Below, piece by piece: positions 14,878 to 20,227 of a stretch of DNA of 20,227 nt (the stretch's first letter is position 1; each line of letters begins with the position of its first letter). Where the stretch lies: assembly GCA_002297665.1 (NCBI GenBank), contig DBMS01000101.1, positions 1,029-21,255 of the forward strand, given 5' to 3'. Origin of the DNA: Holophagaceae bacterium UBA692 (GTDB lineage: Bacteria > Acidobacteriota > Holophagae > Holophagales > Holophagaceae). The notes under the pieces were generated by a model that searched no databases, had not been told where the DNA came from, and worked only from the letters and a program-made list of their open reading frames with translations. The position numbers and the translations under genes were made by a program.

Positions 14878-15450
14878 ATGCCTTTGATACACATCAAATC
14901 CAACCCCCTTTCAAAAGAGCAGAAAACCCGGATCGGCGACCGGATCATCGAGGCCTTCCATGGCGAAGGCATCCCGGCCGGGTCGGTGGTGGTCCTTTTC
15001 GGCCGGGAGGACGCCGACATCCTGCTGGATGGGGGCCTGCTCTTCGAAGTGGACGGGGTGAAGGCGGAGGCCCCGGCCCCCAAGCCGGCCCCCCCGCCCC
15101 CGGCGCCGGCGGTGGCGGCCTTCGAGAAGGATATAATTCCTGATTACAAGAACAAGCTTCGGCGGTCCAAGGGCGAGCTGCTGGCCTTGAAGGCCCAGCT
15201 GGTCCAGACCCTGCAGCACCAGGGGGCCCTGAGCAGCTTCCAGGCCCAGGAGGAACTGGGACTCAAGACCTGCGACTGGGCGCCGGCCACGCTCCGGCGG
15301 TTTTTTTCCGAGCTCGAGGATGAGGGGGTCATCCTCAAGCAGGGGCAGAAGCGCGGCACCCGCTATGTCTGGAAGGGCATCTCCAGCCAGCCCGCCCACG
15401 GTGCCCCCCGCCTCGTGAAGCGGGGCGATGACGAGCCCACGGGGAACTGA
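14878..15450 (+). CDS. Tautomerase-like domain fused to a winged-helix-like domain
   Basis: This 190-residue protein starts at ATG 14878 (AAAGGAG five bases upstream; GTG 14872 is part of that SD). Residues 1-60 resemble the 4-oxalocrotonate tautomerase fold: MPLIHIK, with Pro2 becoming the N-terminal proline after Met removal, then SKEQKTRIGDRIIEAF, GIPAGSVVVLF and DGGLLFEV. The Arg residues used by classical 4-OT (mature 11 and 39) appear to be Leu and Val, so classical activity is doubtful. A Pro/Ala linker (62-80) leads to residues about 85-170, which read like a winged helix: LKAQLVQTLQHQGALSS, then ATLRRFFSELEDEGVI as recognition helix and KQGQKRGTRYVW as wing. It may be a transcription factor with a small-molecule-binding domain. 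I do not recall a named family with this arrangement. Confidence 0.72.
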   Translation: MPLIHIKSNPLSKEQKTRIGDRIIEAFHGEGIPAGSVVVLFGREDADILLDGGLLFEVDGVKAEAPAPKPAPPPPAPAVAAFEKDIIPDYKNKLRRSKGELLALKAQLVQTLQHQGALSSFQAQEELGLKTCDWAPATLRRFFSELEDEGVILKQGQKRGTRYVWKGISSQPAHGAPRLVKRGDDEPTGN

Positions 15451-15453
15451 CCC

Positions 15454-15948
15454 GTGGGGGCCCTGCCGGTGGGTGTGAGCCTCTGGAAGCTGGGCCAGCC
15501 GTGGTGGGAGTTCGCCCTGCGGGGGGCCCTGGTCTACGGGTTCCTGCTCCTGATCCTGCGCCTCACCGGAAAGCGCCAGGTGGGCCAGCTTTCGCCCTTC
15601 GACCTGGTCCTGCTCCTGATCCTGTCCAACGCCGTGCAGAACAGCATGAACGCGGGCGACAACACCGTCACGGCCGGGTTCATCCTGGCGGGGACCCTGG
15701 TGGGCCTCAACGCCCTGGTGAGCTGGGCCGCGTTCCGGAGCAAGAAGGTGCAGAAGTTCGTGGAAGGCATTCCGCTTGTGCTGGTGCACAACGGGAAGGT
15801 GATGCCGTCGGTCCTGGCCTCCGAGGAGGTCACCCAGCACGAGCTGATGGCCGCCCTGCGCGCCGCGGGCGTGGGCGGGGTGGAGGAGGTCCACGTGGCC
15901 ATCCTGGAGACCAACGGGCATATCAGCGTCATCCCCAAGGCCCGCTGA
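15454..15948 (+). CDS. DUF421 (YetF/YcaP-like) membrane protein
   Basis: This is a 164-residue inner-membrane protein. Predicted helices are at about 20-37, 48-66 and 72-92. The family signature RLTGKRQVGQLSPFDLVLLL (36-55) and then LSNAVQNSM is clear. The soluble C-terminal part (100-164) contains GIPLVLVHNGKV and the VEEVHVAILETNGHISVI strand region typical of the YetF C-terminal domain. Function is not established; related proteins occur near spore, envelope or stress genes. The start is GTG 15454, three bases after the previous stop and eight bases after GGGGA; in-frame GTG at 15469 and 15475 are alternatives. It is probably cotranscribed with the tautomerase-like gene. Confidence 0.88.
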   Translation: MGALPVGVSLWKLGQPWWEFALRGALVYGFLLLILRLTGKRQVGQLSPFDLVLLLILSNAVQNSMNAGDNTVTAGFILAGTLVGLNALVSWAAFRSKKVQKFVEGIPLVLVHNGKVMPSVLASEEVTQHELMAALRAAGVGGVEEVHVAILETNGHISVIPKAR

Positions 15949-15974
15949 AGGCCGCGGGGCCGCCCGCATGCGAG

Positions 15975-16028
15975 GATCCCGGCGCTCCGGCCCGCCCCGA
16001 AGGGCCGAGTCGCCGGTGCGCCGGGATC
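15975..16028. terminator. Compound hairpin between convergent genes
   Basis: A perfect 11-bp inverted repeat, GATCCCGGCGC (15975-15985) with GCGCCGGGATC (16018-16028), encloses a second 6-bp hairpin, CGGCCC (15988-15993) with GGGCCG (16002-16007). It sits in the 108-base gap between the stops of the DUF421 gene and secF. A bidirectional terminator is the simplest reading. There is no T-tract, so factor-dependent termination, RNA protection or a REP-like palindrome are alternatives. Confidence 0.55.
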
Positions 16029-16056
16029 GGGGGAACGGCTACCTGCGCCGCGCCCG

Positions 16057-17259
16057 TCAGGCGTGCTGCTTGAGCTTTTCCTTCCCGCCGAACTTGTGGT
16101 CCAGGAAGACCACCACCGGCGAGGCGATGAAGATGGACGAGTAGGTGCCGGTGAGCACGCCCGCCACCAGGGGGAACGCCAGGTCGCGCAGGGCGTGGCC
16201 GCCCCAGAAGAACAGGCACAGGGCCACGAACAGCACGGACATGGAGGTGAGGATGGTGCGGCTCAGGGTCTGGTTGATGGAGTCGTCCACCAGCTTGACG
16301 ATGTCCACCCGGCGGTATTCGGGCCTGTGGCTGTTCTCGCGGATGCGGTCGAAGACCACGATCGTATCGGCCATGGAGTAGCCGATGAGGATCAGGAAGC
16401 TGGCCACCACAGGCACCGAGAATTCGAACCCGAAGAGCACGAACAGGCCCAGGGCCATGAGGATGTCGTGCACCAGCGCCACGATGCCGCCGATGGAGAA
16501 GCTCAGGGTGAAACGGAAGAGGACGTAGACGAGGATGGCCACCAGGGCCCAGCCCACCGCGGAGAGGGTCTTCCAGGTCCATTCGCCCGAGATCGAGGGG
16601 GAGAAGCTCTCGTTCTTCAGGATGGTCAGGTTGCCCAGGCGGTAGTCCTTCTCCAGGCTGGCCCGCAGGGCGCCGGGGAGGTCGGAGGGGAGCTGGTTGT
16701 AGTCGGACATGGGGCTGGCCTTCTCGCGGGCCTTGATGACCTTGTCCACGTAGGGCTCGTAGGCCAGGCGCACCGCGGTCTCGTCGCCCTGGATGCCCAG
16801 GGGGTTGGACTTGATCCAGGTTTCCACGATCGCGCCGACGCTTTCCGTGTTGAGGTCCATGCGGTGGTCGCTGGCGGCCTTGGCGTCCAGGCTCCGCAGG
16901 GCGGCGGTGATCTGCTTGATCTGGGAGCTGGCGTCCTTCTCGTCCTGGCCCTTCCGGGCCTTGACCTTGATGGAGAACATGGCCACGCCGGGCTTGTCCT
17001 GGTAGGCCACGACGCCGGCCTGCTGGATGCCCCCCGCGTAGAGGGCGTTGCGCACGTCCTCCTGGTGGACGTTGCCCTTGAAGGCGACCATCATGTCGAT
17101 GCCGCCGGTGAACTGCATGCCCAGCTTCACGTGGGCGTCCGCGCCCTTCCAGGGGTGGATCCACAGGAGGCAGGCGATGATCACGCCCCAGGAGAGGACC
17201 AGGGCGACCTTCGAGTACTTCATGAAGGGAATGTGGGGGAGATTCTCGAAAATTTTCAT
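16057..17259 (-). CDS. secF: Protein translocase subunit SecF
   Basis: SecF forms with SecD the proton-driven membrane complex that pulls exported proteins across the inner membrane after SecYEG. The 400-residue protein has a first helix (about 17-35), a periplasmic domain, and five C-terminal helices (about 233-388). Typical motifs are LGMQFTGGIDM (46-56) and IGYSMADTIVVFDRIRENS (292-310). E. coli SecF is about 323 residues. The extra length lies in the periplasmic part, where an ESVG-type motif appears at 139-142 and again in related form (ESFSPSI, 217-223) just before helix 2. The start at ATG 17259 is 13 bases after the secD stop, with no clear SD. It is the last gene of tgt-yajC-secD-secF. 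Confidence 0.96.
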   Translation of the reverse strand: MKIFENLPHIPFMKYSKVALVLSWGVIIACLLWIHPWKGADAHVKLGMQFTGGIDMMVAFKGNVHQEDVRNALYAGGIQQAGVVAYQDKPGVAMFSIKVKARKGQDEKDASSQIKQITAALRSLDAKAASDHRMDLNTESVGAIVETWIKSNPLGIQGDETAVRLAYEPYVDKVIKAREKASPMSDYNQLPSDLPGALRASLEKDYRLGNLTILKNESFSPSISGEWTWKTLSAVGWALVAILVYVLFRFTLSFSIGGIVALVHDILMALGLFVLFGFEFSVPVVASFLILIGYSMADTIVVFDRIRENSHRPEYRRVDIVKLVDDSINQTLSRTILTSMSVLFVALCLFFWGGHALRDLAFPLVAGVLTGTYSSIFIASPVVVFLDHKFGGKEKLKQHA

Positions 17260-17272
17260 CTGGGCGGGCCTG

Positions 17273-18904
17273 TTAGATGGAGAGGGTCTTGGTGCCGGGG
17301 TGGCGTTCCAGGATCCAGTCGTAGATGAACCGGCTGATGTAGATGCTGGTGAACAGGGAGGCTGCGACGCCCACCGTGAGGGTCACGGCGAATCCCTTGA
17401 CCGGCCCCGTGCCGAAGATGAAGAGGAGAATGGCGGAAACGAGCTGGGTGACGTGGCTGTCCACGATGGTCCAGAACACCCGGTCGAAGCCGGCCTGGAT
17501 GGCGCCGGCCACGGATTTCCCGTTGCCGAGCTCCTCCCGTATGCGCTCGAAGATGAGGATGTTGGCGTCCACCGCCATGCCCACGGTCAGGGCGAAGCCG
17601 GCGATGCCGGGCAGGGTGATGACCGCGTGGAAGGAACCCATGAGGCCCAGCATCACGATGATGTTCACCGTGAGGGCCACCACGGCGTTCACCCCCGACC
17701 ACCGGTAGTAGAAGACCATGAACCCGATGACCGCGATGAAGCCGATGAGGGCGCCCCGGACGCCCGAGGCGATGGCGTCGGCGCCCAGGCTCGGACCCAT
17801 GGCCCGCTCCTCCAGGAACTTCATGCTGGCGCGCATGGCGCCGCTCTTGAGCTTGAGGGCGAAGTCGTCGGCCTCCTCCTTGGAGAACTGCCCGGTGATG
17901 CGCACGGCGCCGCCGGGGATCTTCTCCTTGCACCAGAGCACGCTCACGACCTTGCGGTCCAGCACCACGGCGATGCGGCGGTTCTCCTCCGAGGCGATGC
18001 CCGAGAGGTTGTAGAAGTCGTCGGCGCCCTTCTTGTTCAGGACGTAGCTGATCTCGTACTGGTCGGTCTGGGGGTTGACGGTGGGGTCGGCCTTGGTGAT
18101 GTCGGCGCCGTCCACGTAGACCTTCTCCTCCACCAGGACCCAGGAGCGGATGGGCTCGGACTGGCCGGCGGCGGGAGCCTGGAAGGCCTTGCCTTCGCGG
18201 CGGGCCTCGCGCTCCGAGAGGGGCAGGGGCAGGAGCTCGGTGCCGGCGGGGAGGTTGCCGGCGAAGTGGGCCAGGGCCTCCTCGCGGGTGCGCCAGCCGA
18301 TGCCGTTGGTGGTGTCCTGCTTGGCCACGAGGCGCTGCTCGAGGCGGCCCGGGGTGGTGAGCAGGCCCTTGATGCGTTCGCGCTCGGCATCGCCCACGCC
18401 GGGGAGCTCGACGACGATGCGGTTGCCCTCGGCGCCGGTGGGGGTGATCTCGGGCTCGGCCACGCCGAACTGGTTGATGCGGTTCTCGATGATCTGCTGG
18501 GCGCGCTTGTTGGCGTCGTCCTTGAGGCTCTTCTGGTACCCGGTCTTCTGGGTCAGGACGACCGTGTCGCCGGAGAAGGCGGCGTCGTAGCCGCCGAACC
18601 CGGCGAGGATCTTCTGGACCTCGGCCTGGCGGTCGGCGGGGACGCCCTGGGCCTTGAGGTTCATGCCTTCCAGCCGGACCACGGCTTCGGCGAAGCCCTT
18701 CTCGCGGAGGCGGTCCACGAGCCGGTCCCGGGTGTCGCGCAGGTCGGCCTCGAGGGCCTCGTGCCCCTGGACCTCGAGTTCGAAGTGCACGCCGCCCTTG
18801 AGGTCAAGGCCCAGCCGGACCTTGGAGAGGGGGACGAAGAAGTACGCGCAGGCGCCGCAGATCAGGGTGGTGAAGATCAGGCGCCAGAGGCTCCGCTTGG
18901 TCAC
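17273..18904 (-). CDS. secD: Protein translocase subunit SecD
   Basis: SecD is the partner of SecF in the accessory export complex. The 543-residue protein has a first membrane helix (about 8-26), the conserved LGLDLKGGVHFELEV (31-45), a large periplasmic region, and a C-terminal membrane block from about residue 384. That block contains the family motif VGMAVDANILIFERIREEL (about 441-459), including the conserved Asp in AVDAN involved in proton-coupled function. The start is GTG 18904, with GGAG eight bases upstream; an upstream in-frame TTG at 18961 would add a basic extension without support. It follows yajC by 67 bases and precedes secF by 13. Confidence 0.96.
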   Translation of the reverse strand: MTKRSLWRLIFTTLICGACAYFFVPLSKVRLGLDLKGGVHFELEVQGHEALEADLRDTRDRLVDRLREKGFAEAVVRLEGMNLKAQGVPADRQAEVQKILAGFGGYDAAFSGDTVVLTQKTGYQKSLKDDANKRAQQIIENRINQFGVAEPEITPTGAEGNRIVVELPGVGDAERERIKGLLTTPGRLEQRLVAKQDTTNGIGWRTREEALAHFAGNLPAGTELLPLPLSEREARREGKAFQAPAAGQSEPIRSWVLVEEKVYVDGADITKADPTVNPQTDQYEISYVLNKKGADDFYNLSGIASEENRRIAVVLDRKVVSVLWCKEKIPGGAVRITGQFSKEEADDFALKLKSGAMRASMKFLEERAMGPSLGADAIASGVRGALIGFIAVIGFMVFYYRWSGVNAVVALTVNIIVMLGLMGSFHAVITLPGIAGFALTVGMAVDANILIFERIREELGNGKSVAGAIQAGFDRVFWTIVDSHVTQLVSAILLFIFGTGPVKGFAVTLTVGVAASLFTSIYISRFIYDWILERHPGTKTLSI

Positions 18905-18971
18905 GAATGGGCTCCGACGAAAGGAGAGCGGGAACGTGAATCCCCGCCCTCGGCAAGACAAAGATCAGGGG

Positions 18972-19280
18972 TCAGTTCTGCTCGGGGGCGGGTTCCGCGG
19001 CCAGGGCCGCCACCGCGGTGCGGCGGGCCTTGACGATGGAGCTGCCCAGCTTGAGGTAGATGTTCTTGTCCTCGACCCGGTCGATGACGGCGTAGAAGCC
19101 CGAGGTGAGCAGCACCTCGTCGCCGGCCTTGAGCTTGGAGAGGCGTTCCTCCATCTGCTTGCGGGCCTTGCTCTGGGGGCGGATCAGGAGGAAATAGAAC
19201 AGCAGGGCCATGCCGCCGAAGAGGATGATGGGACCGAAGGGGGATCCCTGCTGGGCTTGCTGGAGAAGGGCTAAATTCAT
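18972..19280 (-). CDS. yajC: Preprotein translocase accessory subunit YajC
   Basis: YajC is a small inner-membrane protein that copurifies with SecDF. The 102-residue protein has one membrane helix (about 16-34), the conserved FYFLLIRPQSKARKQM segment that follows it, and a small cytoplasmic beta domain with LKAGDEVLLTSGFYAVIDRV. Length is normal. The ATG at 19280 directly abuts the tgt stop codon (TGAATG), with GGAG six bases upstream inside tgt, so translation is probably coupled. Its place between tgt and secD is the common bacterial order. Confidence 0.96.
   Translation of the reverse strand: MNLALLQQAQQGSPFGPIILFGGMALLFYFLLIRPQSKARKQMEERLSKLKAGDEVLLTSGFYAVIDRVEDKNIYLKLGSSIVKARRTAVAALAAEPAPEQN

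Positions 19281-20227
<947 letters not shown>

Noticed and set aside
18905..18961. Upstream TTG start of secD at 18961
   Set aside because: It would place an Arg-rich extension before the first helix, which other SecD proteins lack. GTG 18904 has GGAG upstream and gives a normal N-terminus.
17048..19033. A 661-codon open frame antisense to secD and secF
   Set aside because: Low-complexity translation, no domain, and it opposes two unmistakable Sec genes.

Overview
The window is a GC-rich bacterial chromosome segment, densely packed with genes in runs on both strands. Visible codon choice is strongly G/C at third positions, with several GTG/TTG starts and short Shine-Dalgarno (SD) motifs. Gene content suggests an Acidobacteriota-like organism, possibly a member of the Holophagae. 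That placement is inference from style and content, since no rRNA or marker gene allows a test. I see no tRNA, rRNA, insertion sequence, CRISPR array, integrase or phage gene.

Layout. 1-528 (+): the 3' end of a GhrA-like 2-hydroxyacid reductase. 530-1192 (-): protein-L-isoaspartate methyltransferase, back to back with a secreted DUF2911/TPR-like protein (1191-2042, +). 2089-2535 (-) and 2600-3133 (+): a small exported protein and a two-helix membrane protein diverging from a short promoter region. 3130-4547 (-): a translationally coupled pair, QueE (7-deazaguanine/queuosine pathway) preceded by a pteridine-reductase-type SDR. 4562-9011 (+): a four-gene unit made of a membrane-bound PDZ/SpoIIE phosphatase, a coiled-coil membrane protein, a SirB1-type transglutaminase-like/TPR protein and a three-helix membrane protein. 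8986-14211 (-): a metabolic and sensory run in transcription order of a chemoreceptor without a sensor domain, adenosine deaminase, an NrnA-like DHH phosphoesterase, GTP cyclohydrolase II and threonine aldolase. 14266-14775 (-): a Fur-family regulator diverging from a tautomerase-like/winged-helix fusion protein and a DUF421 membrane protein (14878-15948, +). 16057-20227 (-): the conserved tgt-yajC-secD-secF export operon, with tgt running off the right edge.

How it fits together. tgt inserts the queuine precursor into tRNA and queE makes an earlier intermediate, so two steps of queuosine synthesis lie about 15 kb apart. RibA (GTP to riboflavin precursor), QueE and the pterin-type SDR all belong to GTP-derived heterocycle chemistry. 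Adenosine deaminase and NrnA add purine and nucleotide turnover.

The less ordinary material is the PDZ-phosphatase operon, the tautomerase/winged-helix fusion opposite the Fur regulator, and the SDR-QueE pair with its patch of atypical codons. No clearly new defence or mobile system is visible.
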